From positions 1 to 57,149 of the forward strand of contig CALEZD010000075.1 in assembly GCA_937928385.1 (NCBI GenBank): a DNA stretch of 57,149 nucleotides. Reading direction: 5' to 3'. Both the position numbers and the translations under genes were made by a program. Below, in pieces: positions 9,138-15,892 of this stretch (positions within the stretch are counted from its first letter, which is position 1; each line of letters starts with the position of its first letter). Under the pieces are notes generated by a model. The model was not told the origin of the DNA, ran no database searches, and saw only the letters and a list, made by a program, of their open reading frames with translations. Origin of the DNA: an uncultured Bacteroidota bacterium (lineage in GTDB: Bacteria > Bacteroidota > Bacteroidia > Chitinophagales > Chitinophagaceae).

Positions 9138-9863
9138 GTGAAAAAACTAACCATTCTGTCAACAGTCCTGATGTTATCCCTCCTGGCCATCTGCTCGTGC
9201 GTAAAGTCCGGGAAGGTTGGGTCCGTTGACGACGTGCCGTTCGACTACCACATAACGTTTTCAGACCAAGTACACCTGCCGGGTCAAGGCGGCGACCGCG
9301 AATTAACGTTTACCATATCAAACTTATCCAGAACCAGGGCTGAAGAGGTGGAAGTGTGGCTGGAAGGCATACCTGACAATGTAGAAACAAGCATAGAGCC
9401 TCAAAAGGTAAAACCCACGGCCAATGTTACCCTAACATTCAGGCATAATTATGCCAGGCCGGGCCATTATACCGCTGTATTGCATACAAAAAGTTCGTCG
9501 GGCATCAAAAAGGAATATCCTTTTACGTTTACTGTCATGGAAAGACTGTGTATTGATAATTTTTCAGGGTTTTACGAAGGCCCCACCAATTGTATGCAAG
9601 GCAGTAGTGGAACTGGCATGCTGGACTTTACCAAACAACCAGCAGAAAAAAACCGGTTGTTATTCTGGTGGGGAGGGCTACGATCTGCTATCGTAAATTG
9701 TCACGAAAGGACGATGACGTTTGTAGAGCAGCAGTTGGGCGACTCTACTTTTTCCGGCCACGCAACGTATTCTGAGGACTTTAAAACCGTGACCATGACT
9801 TATAATATAAAGCGTGCTAATGGAGACAATTATAGCTGCACTACCACCTACATACGGCGATAG
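9138..9863 (+). CDS. Putative lipoprotein with Ig-like N-terminal domain
   Basis: 241 aa, GTG start. The signal MKKLTILSTVLMLSLLAICSC has lipobox ICSC. Residues about 35-125 look like an immunoglobulin/CARDB-type beta sandwich (ELTFTISNLSRTRAEEVEVWLEG, then NVTLTFRHNYARPGHYTAVLHT). Residues 130-241 form a second beta-rich domain with Cys at LCIDNF, NCMQG, NCHER and SCTTTY, perhaps disulfide-bonded. No catalytic motif is seen. It is the last gene before a 0.5-kb non-coding stretch. Confidence 0.85.
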   Translation: MKKLTILSTVLMLSLLAICSCVKSGKVGSVDDVPFDYHITFSDQVHLPGQGGDRELTFTISNLSRTRAEEVEVWLEGIPDNVETSIEPQKVKPTANVTLTFRHNYARPGHYTAVLHTKSSSGIKKEYPFTFTVMERLCIDNFSGFYEGPTNCMQGSSGTGMLDFTKQPAEKNRLLFWWGGLRSAIVNCHERTMTFVEQQLGDSTFSGHATYSEDFKTVTMTYNIKRANGDNYSCTTTYIRR

Positions 9864-10155
9864 CTGATCTTACAACTACTGCATGTAGGGCTACGGGACT
9901 ATTTCCATCCTAGGCGGGTCTCCGATTTTGAGACTCGGGGGCAATCAAGTTAAAACAGTTTAATTTTATTGTAACACTTATCAATGTTGCCACCCATTCC
10001 TTTTTGCTAAACTCATGGAAAAGATCGGGTTGTTAATAATAGCAATTTCACGTATATTTGAAAATATCAGCCTTCCCCGATAAGGCAACCTGAAGCTCTT
10101 TGAAAACTAGTGATAACATCCCCGTCTTTGTGCTCTAGCGGACAATGCAGTAAGT

Positions 10156-10198
10156 CCCCCGTTGGGGATACCGATAGCAATCGGTATAGGGGGCCAAC
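10156..10198. repeat. Palindromic REP-like hairpin
   Basis: ATACCGAT (10168-10175), loop AGCA, ATCGGTAT (10180-10187) is a perfect 8-bp stem. Outside it lie CCCCC (10156-10160) with GGGGG (10189-10193), and GTTGG (10161-10165) with CCAAC (10194-10198). No T-run follows, so it is not a standard terminator. Resembles dispersed intergenic palindromes in Bacteroidota; copy number elsewhere is unknown. Confidence 0.6.
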
Positions 10199-10223
10199 TC
10201 GAGGCGGACAACCACCAGCGAAG

Positions 10224-10357
10224 AATTGTTCCAAATTCAAAAACCTGAATTTTTGGAATCAAAATGGAACATTTTCAATTAAACAGTTGTCAATCAGTTA
10301 TTTGAGGCAAGGGAAATTGTTCCAAAAATGTAAGTAAGTGGCATCAAAACGGAACAA
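10224..10357. repeat. Two diverged copies of a GTTCC/GGAAC inverted-repeat unit
   Basis: Copy 1: TGTTCCA (10227-10233) pairs with TGGAACA (10265-10271). Copy 2: TTGTTCC (10318-10324 region) pairs with GGAACAA (10351-10357). The copies also share AATTGTTCCAAA at the left arm (10224 and 10315) and ATCAAAAYGGAAC at the right arm (10258 and 10343). A duplicated unit about 90 bp apart, perhaps ends of a decayed element. Confidence 0.55.
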
Positions 10358-10377
10358 CTACCGCATTGTCGGATTGG

Positions 10378-10839
10378 CTAATTAACCTTCACCTCAGGCG
10401 GTACTATCCGGCTCACATCGCCCCCGTTGCGTATCACATCGCGCACGATGGTAGAAGATATGGTAGAATACTCCGGCGAGCAGGTCAGGAAGATAGTTTC
10501 TATCTCCGGTGCCAGCAGGCGGTTCATATCGCCAATGGCTTTTTCATATTCAAAGTCGGATATGTAGCGGATGCCGCGCATCATGTATTGGGCGCCTATC
10601 TCTTTGCAGTAGTTGATGGTGAGGCCCGTGTAGCTGGTTACCTCTATCTGCGGGTAGTTTTTGAATATCTCCTGTATCCAGGCTATGCGCTGCTCTATGC
10701 TGAACATGGGTGTTTTACCCGTATTCACCCCAATGGCTATCACCAGCTTGTCAAACAACGATACTGAACGCTCTATAACGTCCACATGCCCCATGGTTAT
10801 GGGGTCGAAAGTGCCGGGAAACAAACATATCTTGTCCAT
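10378..10839 (-). CDS. coaD: Phosphopantetheine adenylyltransferase
   Basis: 153 aa, usual length. Catalyses the penultimate step of coenzyme A synthesis: 4'-phosphopantetheine + ATP to dephospho-CoA + pyrophosphate. Diagnostic: the nucleotidyltransferase N-terminus FPGTFDPITMGHVDVIERS with the TxGH-type motif (here TMGH), RGIRYISDFEYE in the middle, and the ISSTIVRD motif near residue 130. Cytoplasmic. Starts 5 nt after the rsmD stop, so it is the last gene of a DUF3822-rsmD-coaD operon. Confidence 0.97.
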   Translation of the reverse strand: MDKICLFPGTFDPITMGHVDVIERSVSLFDKLVIAIGVNTGKTPMFSIEQRIAWIQEIFKNYPQIEVTSYTGLTINYCKEIGAQYMMRGIRYISDFEYEKAIGDMNRLLAPEIETIFLTCSPEYSTISSTIVRDVIRNGGDVSRIVPPEVKVN

Positions 10840-10844
10840 AGTTG

Positions 10845-11390
10845 CTACTCGCTTGGTTGTTTAAAAAAGCTGAACACCGTAGTCCCGTAGTTCTTCATCC
10901 GCAGGAAGTTGGGGTGTTGCTGGTAATCGTTGCGGGGCGTATGCTCCAGTACAAATATACCATCATCGGCCAACATCTGCTGCTCAAATACCAGCATGGG
11001 TATGTCATCAATGTTCTCTAATGCATAAGGCGGCCCGGCGAATATGAAGTCGAACTTTTGGGTGTTCTGTTTCATGAACCTGAACACATCGCCTTTGATG
11101 ATGTGAAACTTTTCAGGAATGCCCAGCTCTTTGACCGTCTTTTTGATGAAGTTGATATTGCCCATGTCGCGCTCTATCAGGGTCAGTTCGCCCGCCCCAC
11201 GCGATGCCAGCTCGTAGCTGATGCTGCCTGTGCCGCCAAACAGGTCGCAGGTGCTGATGTCCTCCAGGTCCAGCATATTGGTCAGTGTATTGAACAGGCC
11301 TTCTTTGGCCACATCGGTAGTGGGGCGCGCAGGCGTGCTGGTGGGCGGACTGAACTTCCGTCCCCTGAACTCGCCTCCTACAATCCGCAT
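10845..11390 (-). CDS. rsmD: 16S rRNA (guanine(966)-N(2))-methyltransferase RsmD
   Basis: 181 aa from ATG 11390 (MRIVGGEFRGRKF, the conserved family start; RPTTDVAKEGLFN follows). The SAM-binding motif is CDLFGGTGSISYELASRGA with ERD next. Motif IV reads FDFIFAGPPYAL: the usual Asp/Asn of (N/D)PPY is Gly here, while the PPY part is kept. A longer start at 11429 would overlap the upstream gene by 52 nt; the chosen start overlaps by 13 nt, typical of translational coupling. Modifies the small ribosomal subunit. Same operon as DUF3822 and coaD. Confidence 0.93.
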   Translation of the reverse strand: MRIVGGEFRGRKFSPPTSTPARPTTDVAKEGLFNTLTNMLDLEDISTCDLFGGTGSISYELASRGAGELTLIERDMGNINFIKKTVKELGIPEKFHIIKGDVFRFMKQNTQKFDFIFAGPPYALENIDDIPMLVFEQQMLADDGIFVLEHTPRNDYQQHPNFLRMKNYGTTVFSFFKQPSE

Positions 11391-12220
11391 GCGTACAGTT
11401 GTTGTATCAGGTAGATATTGCTCACCCAACTGCGGTCGTTGGCCACTACGGTGCCCGTGCCGTCTTTCAGCCCGGGGAAGAACTGCAGCATTTCGCTAAT
11501 ATGCGTTGCCTGTGCTTTGTTGGCCACAGTGCATTGCATAGCCATCTGCGCATCGTTGATGTCAAACTGCTGCGCAGCCAGTTTTACCTGGTACACAATA
11601 TCTTCTGATGATTTGAAAGGAAATACCTGGTGCCAGTACAGTTCCCGGTTCTTATACAGCGTGGCAAATGCCCTGTCTGCTGTCAGGCTGATTTGCATAC
11701 TGCATTCGGCCTTGAACGGTTTGTAAAACTGGTAGGTGGCAAAAGGCAATATCTTGCTCTTGGTAAAGTAGCGGTTGATGAGGCTTTTGATAGCCGATGG
11801 CCATGCGTACAGGTAGTAAGCCTTGTCTTCGCGCAGGTGGTGGGTGGTAATCACCTCGTTGGCCTCTATAAAGTGCAGCTTGCGTAGCCATGCCTCCGAA
11901 TCGTGGGGTTTGTACAATATCTCGGGTACTACCAGGGTCTTGTCGCTTGCCACGAAAACCGAAGTCACCTTGTGTGGTGCGCTCAGCATCTGCTCGTTGA
12001 GAAACTGGTGTTCGAAGAAATCAATAATCCATGAGGGTAGTGTCTTCTTGTACTCGTTGTTCTTAATCATCAGCAAGTCTCCACGCTCGCTGAACCCTGC
12101 CACGGAAATACCCCTCGGCATCAGTACGATAATCACCTTCGCTATCTGCGATATGATATTATCCCCTGTATGCAGTTTATATATTTGCTCCGCCGCCGGG
12201 CTGTTTGCAATTTCTGACAT
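11378..12220 (-). CDS. DUF3822 family protein
   Basis: 280 aa from ATG 12220 (MSEIANSPAAEQIYKL); a GTG at 12229 is also in frame. Bacteroidota-specific family commonly found directly upstream of rsmD and coaD, as here. Visible: repeated strand-helix patterns like an actin/HSP70-type (ASKHA) fold, e.g. ISVAGFSERGDLLMIKNNEYK and ECSMQISLTADRAFATLYKNRELYWHQVFPF. No catalytic residues are established. Its stop overlaps the rsmD start by 13 nt. A minus-strand TTTG near 12268 with TATTTTAT about 21 nt later may be its promoter. Confidence 0.85.
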   Translation of the reverse strand: MSEIANSPAAEQIYKLHTGDNIISQIAKVIIVLMPRGISVAGFSERGDLLMIKNNEYKKTLPSWIIDFFEHQFLNEQMLSAPHKVTSVFVASDKTLVVPEILYKPHDSEAWLRKLHFIEANEVITTHHLREDKAYYLYAWPSAIKSLINRYFTKSKILPFATYQFYKPFKAECSMQISLTADRAFATLYKNRELYWHQVFPFKSSEDIVYQVKLAAQQFDINDAQMAMQCTVANKAQATHISEMLQFFPGLKDGTGTVVANDRSWVSNIYLIQQLYACGL

Positions 12221-12291
12221 AGATAGCACACAATTATAAAATAATTTCCCGACACTTGAGCAATCAAAGCCACAAGTTGTGCCGCGAAGAC

Positions 12292-12300
12292 TATTTTTGC
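12292..12300 (+). promoter_or_regulatory. -7 promoter box TATTTTTGC for the MATE gene
   Basis: Exact match to TAnnTTTGC, 58 nt upstream of the GTG start at 12359, within the divergent gap with DUF3822. No clear -33 TTTG at the expected spacing. Confidence 0.45.
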
Positions 12301-12358
12301 AAAGCTAATACAGATAACAGACTTTAACGGTCATACATCACATTTTCAAGTATTTGTA

Positions 12359-13690
12359 GTGCAATTATCTATCAGTAACAGGGATATCATCAGGCTGGCA
12401 GCACCCATATCTGTGGCCATGCTGATACCGCAAATCAGCTTTCTGACGGACACCGTCTTCCTGGGCAGGCTGGGCGAGCGGGAGCTGGGTGCCAATGGTA
12501 TGGCCGGTATCTTCTACATGATACTGGCTATGGTAGGCGTGGGGCTGACGAGCGGCATACAGGTGCAGATGTCGCGCAGGGCGGGTGAGCGCAACTATAG
12601 CGGGCTGGCAAAGACATTTACCAATGGTATGCTCTTAAGCCTGATGTTTGGTATAGGGATGATGGTAGCGGCTATGTTTATTGCACCCTACATCTTCCGC
12701 ACCACGCTGGACGATGCTGTCAACGCACAGTTAAGTATTGAATTCATAAATATGCGTGTTTGGGGATTGCCCTTCCTCATGCTCACACAACTGGCCAACT
12801 CGTTCTATATAGCTACCGGGCAATCGAAGTACCTGATACACGGGTCTATTGCAGGCAATGCCGTGAATATAGTGCTTGATTATGGATTGATATTCGGTAA
12901 GCTGGGCCTGCCCGAAATGGGTATGGTAGGTGCTGCGCTGGCATCGGTAATCTCTGAGGTGGTCTTTGCTATCACTATGTACAGCATTTTCTACATAAAG
13001 AACATGCAGGTAAAATTCCCGATACTGGCGACGGGGCGTTTTGATGTACAACTGGCTAAGAAGTCTTTAATTATCGCGTCTCCATTGATTGTTCAGTTCA
13101 TGTTCAGCATAGGGGGCTGGCAAGTGTTCTTTATCTATGTAGAACATTTAGGAACGCGCGAACTGGCTGTGAGCCAGATACTGCGCAGTGTATTTGGCGT
13201 TGCGGGTATAGGGCTTTGGGCTATGGCATCAGCGTGCAATACGCTGGTGAGCAATGTGATAGGACAAAGCAAACAAAGACTGGTGATACCGGTGATATTG
13301 CGGTGCATGAAACTGGCTGTCATTTATGCCATTACCCTTGGGGCACTACTGGTCATATTCCCCTATGAATTCCTCTCCCTATACCGCAACGACCCCGACC
13401 TGGTGCGCTTTGCCATACCCAGCCTGAGGGTGGTGGCTGTATCATCTGTGCTTATGGCGGTATCTACTGTAATGTTTAACGGTGTGATGGGTACGGGCAA
13501 TACTCGTGTCAACCTATTTATCGAAGTATTGTGCGTGGGCAGCTACATTCTGTATTGCTATATAGCCATTGAGCGTATGCGCCTGCCGCTATACTGGGCG
13601 TGGATGTCTGAGTTTGTATATTGGGGTACACTCTTTACTGCCTGCCTGTTGTACCTGCGTACGGGCAGGTGGAAGAATAAGGCAGTGTAA
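12359..13690 (+). CDS. MATE family efflux transporter
   Basis: 443 aa, about 12 membrane segments, usual MATE length. The N-terminus (ISNRDIIRLAAPISVAMLIPQISFLTDTVFLGRLGE) is the family signature, and a second half-repeat begins near residue 230 (LAKKSLIIASPLIVQFMFSIGGW). MATE proteins export cationic drugs or metabolites by Na+ or H+ antiport; the substrate here cannot be told. The start is GTG, since no in-frame ATG precedes the conserved N-terminus. The stop codon lies inside octamer array A. Confidence 0.95.
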   Translation: MQLSISNRDIIRLAAPISVAMLIPQISFLTDTVFLGRLGERELGANGMAGIFYMILAMVGVGLTSGIQVQMSRRAGERNYSGLAKTFTNGMLLSLMFGIGMMVAAMFIAPYIFRTTLDDAVNAQLSIEFINMRVWGLPFLMLTQLANSFYIATGQSKYLIHGSIAGNAVNIVLDYGLIFGKLGLPEMGMVGAALASVISEVVFAITMYSIFYIKNMQVKFPILATGRFDVQLAKKSLIIASPLIVQFMFSIGGWQVFFIYVEHLGTRELAVSQILRSVFGVAGIGLWAMASACNTLVSNVIGQSKQRLVIPVILRCMKLAVIYAITLGALLVIFPYEFLSLYRNDPDLVRFAIPSLRVVAVSSVLMAVSTVMFNGVMGTGNTRVNLFIEVLCVGSYILYCYIAIERMRLPLYWAWMSEFVYWGTLFTACLLYLRTGRWKNKAV

Positions 13691-13736
13691 TTGCGCAATA
13701 GCTCAATATGAAAATGTCTCAATGTATCTCAAAATG
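13685..13736 (-). repeat. Octamer array A-left (HATT-type, minus orientation)
   Basis: Read on the minus strand: five consecutive 8-bp units with ATT at positions 2-4 (13685-13724), then a sixth unit at 13729-13736 after a 4-nt slip. Words include cattgaga and tattgagc. The outermost unit contains the MATE stop codon. Confidence 0.75.
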
Positions 13737-13738
13737 AT

Positions 13739-13776
13739 AATTGGCATTGAGGAATTGAGCCATTAAGACATTGAGT
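13739..13776 (+). repeat. Octamer array A-right (HATT-type, plus orientation)
   Basis: One 6-nt partial unit and four in-register octamers of the subfamily HATTRAGN (e.g. cattgagg, cattaaga), ending 2 nt before the stop codon of ytxJ. With A-left it forms an inverted pair: 13713-13724 can pair with 13761-13772 at 11 of 12 positions, a possible stem between the convergent genes. Confidence 0.75.
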
Positions 13777-13778
13777 AA

Positions 13779-14105
13779 CTATACCTGCTCCGCCAGTTCA
13801 TCCATCCTGATGCCGTTGTGGCTTTCTTCGTAGGTGCATTCGCCATCTTTAATCAGCAGCAGTTGGGGGCTTTCGTGTGGCACGTGGAAAATTTCCGCCA
13901 CTTTGTTGCTGATTGGCCGTTTTGCTATTACGTCCAGGTAATAAAACTTTATGTTATCAGGAGCCTGTTCGCGCTGCAGCCTGTTCATAGCCATAGCGCT
14001 GATGTGGCAGCGGGTGCTGTGCTTGTAGATTACTACGGGTTGTGTCTTGCTCTCTTCAATAATGCTGTCTAATTGTGCTTCGTTTGTCAGTTCTGTCCAG
14101 TTCAT
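13779..14105 (-). CDS. ytxJ: Bacillithiol-system redox protein YtxJ (monothiol bacilliredoxin-like)
   Basis: 108 aa from ATG 14105 (MNWTELTNEAQLDSIIEES). The thioredoxin-fold active site is YKHSTRCHISAMA; the family usually reads HSTRCPIS, so a His replaces the Pro. The single active-site Cys fits a monothiol bacilliredoxin that removes bacillithiol from proteins. ESPQLLLIKDGECTYEESH supplies the usual cis-Pro loop and final strands. No signal peptide. Its start codon lies inside array B-left and its stop 2 nt from array A-right, so the gene is bracketed by octamer arrays. Confidence 0.9.
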   Translation of the reverse strand: MNWTELTNEAQLDSIIEESKTQPVVIYKHSTRCHISAMAMNRLQREQAPDNIKFYYLDVIAKRPISNKVAEIFHVPHESPQLLLIKDGECTYEESHNGIRMDELAEQV

Positions 14106-14149
14106 AATACAATAATGTGCCAATTTGCTAATGCGGCAATGCGATAATT
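14102..14149 (-). repeat. Octamer array B-left (upstream of ytxJ)
   Basis: Six consecutive in-register octamers on the minus strand, consensus HATTRNCN (e.g. aattggca, cattgccg, aattatcg). The unit nearest the gene contains the ytxJ start codon (14103-14105). Mirrored by array B-right in the same divergent gap. Confidence 0.8.
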
Positions 14150-14176
14150 AATATGGTGCAAAGTTATGATTGAACT

Positions 14177-14216
14177 CATTGGCACATTATCGTATTGTCC
14201 TATTGCCGCATTAGTT
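14177..14216 (+). repeat. Octamer array B-right (upstream of fabD)
   Basis: Five consecutive in-register octamers, consensus HATTRNCN (e.g. cattggca, tattgccg). The last unit ends at 14216, one base before the -7-like box starting at 14218. Confidence 0.8.
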
Positions 14217-14217
14217 T

Positions 14218-14226
14218 TACTTTCGC
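14218..14226 (+). promoter_or_regulatory. -7 promoter box variant TACTTTCGC for fabD
   Basis: TACTTTCGC followed by CCC, 19 nt upstream of ATG 14246. Resembles TAnnTTTGC with a C substitution; the ending TTCGCCCC is also present upstream of the cystathionine beta-synthase gene (32907). The -33 region is occupied by array B-right. Confidence 0.45.
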
Positions 14227-14245
14227 CCCAGCAAACAGATTATTT

Positions 14246-15130
14246 ATGATGAAACACGCTTATGTATTCCCGGGACAGGGAGCACAGTTTACAGGTATGG
14301 GCAAAGAGCTGTACGACAATAATACAGTAGCCCGTGAGTACTTTGAACAGGCAAACGAGATACTGGGTTTCCGTATTACGGATATTATGTTCACAGGTAC
14401 TGCAGATGACCTGAAGCAAACCAAAGTAACGCAGCCGGCAATCTTCCTGCATTCGGTTATCAGGTTTCTGACGACCGAAGGTTTAGTGCCCAATATGGTA
14501 GCGGGCCACTCGCTGGGTGAGTTCTCTGCATTGGTGGCAAATAAGGTATTGAGCTTTGAAGACGGACTGAAGCTGGTGTACAAACGTGCCATGGCTATGC
14601 AGCGCGCCTGCGAAATCAACCCCTCTACGATGGCAGCGGTGCTGGGCCTGGAAGATGCAAAAGTGGAAGAGATATGCGCTTCGTTTACAGACGAGGTGGT
14701 GGTACCTGCCAACTATAACTGTCCCGGCCAGTTGGTCATCAGTGGTAGTATAGAGGGTATTAACCGGGCCTGCGAGGCTATGAAGGCTGCTGGTGCCAAA
14801 CGTGCATTGGTATTGCAGGTAGGCGGTGCTTTCCACTCGCCACTGATGGAGCCTGCTAAAGAAGAACTGCAGGCGGCGATAGAAACAACACATTTCGGCA
14901 ACCCCAGCTGCCCTGTATATCAGAATGTAGATGCTAACCCATATATAGACCCTGCCATGATACAGCGCAACCTTATCAACCAGCTTACCTCACCCGTGCG
15001 CTGGACGCAGAGCGTAGAGCATATGGTAAAAAATGGCGCTACTAAGTTTACAGAAGTAGGCCCGGGCAATGTGCTGCAGGGACTGGTGAAGAAGATTGCC
15101 AAAGAAGTGGAGACTGATGGGCTTTCCTAA
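14246..15130 (+). CDS. fabD: Malonyl-CoA:ACP transacylase FabD
   Basis: 294 aa from ATG 14246 (MMKHAYVFPGQGAQFTGMG; ATG 14249 equally possible). Transfers malonyl from CoA to acyl carrier protein for fatty-acid chain elongation, in the cytoplasm. The nucleophile Ser lies in VAGHSLGEFSAL, the catalytic His in GGAFHSPLMEPA, and the oxyanion Gln in PGQGAQ. The C-terminus FTEVGPGNVLQGLVKKI is also conserved. Length is normal. The gene stands alone, with octamer arrays on both sides; its stop codon lies in array C. Confidence 0.97.
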   Translation: MMKHAYVFPGQGAQFTGMGKELYDNNTVAREYFEQANEILGFRITDIMFTGTADDLKQTKVTQPAIFLHSVIRFLTTEGLVPNMVAGHSLGEFSALVANKVLSFEDGLKLVYKRAMAMQRACEINPSTMAAVLGLEDAKVEEICASFTDEVVVPANYNCPGQLVISGSIEGINRACEAMKAAGAKRALVLQVGGAFHSPLMEPAKEELQAAIETTHFGNPSCPVYQNVDANPYIDPAMIQRNLINQLTSPVRWTQSVEHMVKNGATKFTEVGPGNVLQGLVKKIAKEVETDGLS

Positions 15131-15164
15131 TTTGATAATTCGGCAATTTGACAATGAGATAATT
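15125..15164 (-). repeat. Octamer array C (between convergent fabD and LytTR genes)
   Basis: Five consecutive in-register octamers read on the minus strand, consensus AATTRNCN (e.g. aattgccg, cattgtca). The outer unit contains the fabD stop codon (15128-15130). Unlike B, D, E and F it is not upstream of any gene. Confidence 0.75.
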
Positions 15165-15194
15165 TACGGGTGGTTATTGACCGCCCGTATTTAT

Positions 15195-15890
15195 TTACCC
15201 TATCCTGTATTTATTGAACACTTCTGTGACTTTGTCTTTGTACGTATTGCCTATGGGTATTTCGTGAGATGCTGTATGTATGTTACTCCCGGCCAATTCT
15301 GTAATATGCCTGATGTTGACTATGTACGACTTGTGAACACGCACCATTTGCGGATAGCTCAATAACTGTTCTTCCATGTTTTTCATGGTGCTGAGTATCA
15401 TTAGGGGCTTATCTCCCACCCATAGCTTTACATAGTCTTTTACGGCTTCTATCAATTGCAGTTCACTAATGTCTACCTTAACCAGTTTACCATCAGTCTT
15501 TACAAATATGCTGTCATCTGTTTGCCTGTGTTCCAATTGCTCTGCTGCTTTTGTAATAGCTTTTTCAAAACGTGAGAATGCAAATGGTTTAAGCAGGTAA
15601 TCTATTACATTCAGTTCATAGCTTTCAACAGCATATTGCGGGTAGGCTGTAGTAAGGATGACCAGTGGAGGATTAGCCAATTGCTTTATCAGTTCCATAC
15701 CCGACATGCCGGGCATATTGATGTCGAGCAGCAGCAAGTCAGCGGTTTCGTTGTTGAGAATGTTCATTGCTTCAACGGCGTTTTTGCAGGTGGCTACTAT
15801 TTCTAATAGTGGCAACTTAGCGGCATATACTTTAAGTATATCCCTGGCTATAGGCTCATCGTCCACTATTATTACCCGTACAGTGTGCAT
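15195..15890 (-). CDS. LytTR-family response regulator
   Basis: 231 aa. The N-terminal receiver has VIIVDDEP acidic residues, phospho-acceptor Asp in LLLLDINMPGMSG, and Lys in YLLKPF. From about residue 135 to the end is a LytTR DNA-binding domain (IFVKTDGKLVKVDISELQLIEAVKDYVKL, then MVRVHKSYIVN). LytTR proteins bind two direct repeats about 21 bp apart; a matching site lies upstream of the operon (17012-17040). It starts 2 nt after the histidine kinase stop, so the two are translationally coupled. Confidence 0.95.
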   Translation of the reverse strand: MHTVRVIIVDDEPIARDILKVYAAKLPLLEIVATCKNAVEAMNILNNETADLLLLDINMPGMSGMELIKQLANPPLVILTTAYPQYAVESYELNVIDYLLKPFAFSRFEKAITKAAEQLEHRQTDDSIFVKTDGKLVKVDISELQLIEAVKDYVKLWVGDKPLMILSTMKNMEEQLLSYPQMVRVHKSYIVNIRHITELAGSNIHTASHEIPIGNTYKDKVTEVFNKYRIG

Positions 15891-15892
15891 TA

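Larger units (their letters stand above)
9864..10377. other. 514-nt gene-free stretch with orphan promoter-like site, hairpins and duplicated inverted-repeat unit
   Basis: No convincing ORF. From left to right: a GTCTC/GAGAC stem near 9917-9933; a promoter-like GTTG, 20-nt spacer, TATATTTG ending at 10060; a GCCTT/AAGGC hairpin just after it; a strong G+C palindrome at 10156-10198; and two related inverted-repeat units at 10224-10273 and 10315-10357. coaD ends just to the right, on the minus strand. Confidence 0.5.

Noticed and set aside
9895..9960. Possible tRNA-like fold near the start of the gene-free stretch
   Set aside because: A GTCTC/GAGAC stem is present, but no acceptor stem pairing or TTC arm could be found. 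No tRNA was identified anywhere in the window.
10110..10337. 75-codon open frame in the gene-free stretch
   Set aside because: Its translation crosses the palindrome and the repeat units and looks random.
11652..11891. Short open frames inside DUF3822 on both strands
   Set aside because: Out-of-frame shadows of a well-supported gene.
13685..14216. Possible CRISPR-like array
   Set aside because: Units are 8 bp, degenerate and contiguous, without constant repeats and unique spacers; no cas genes are present.
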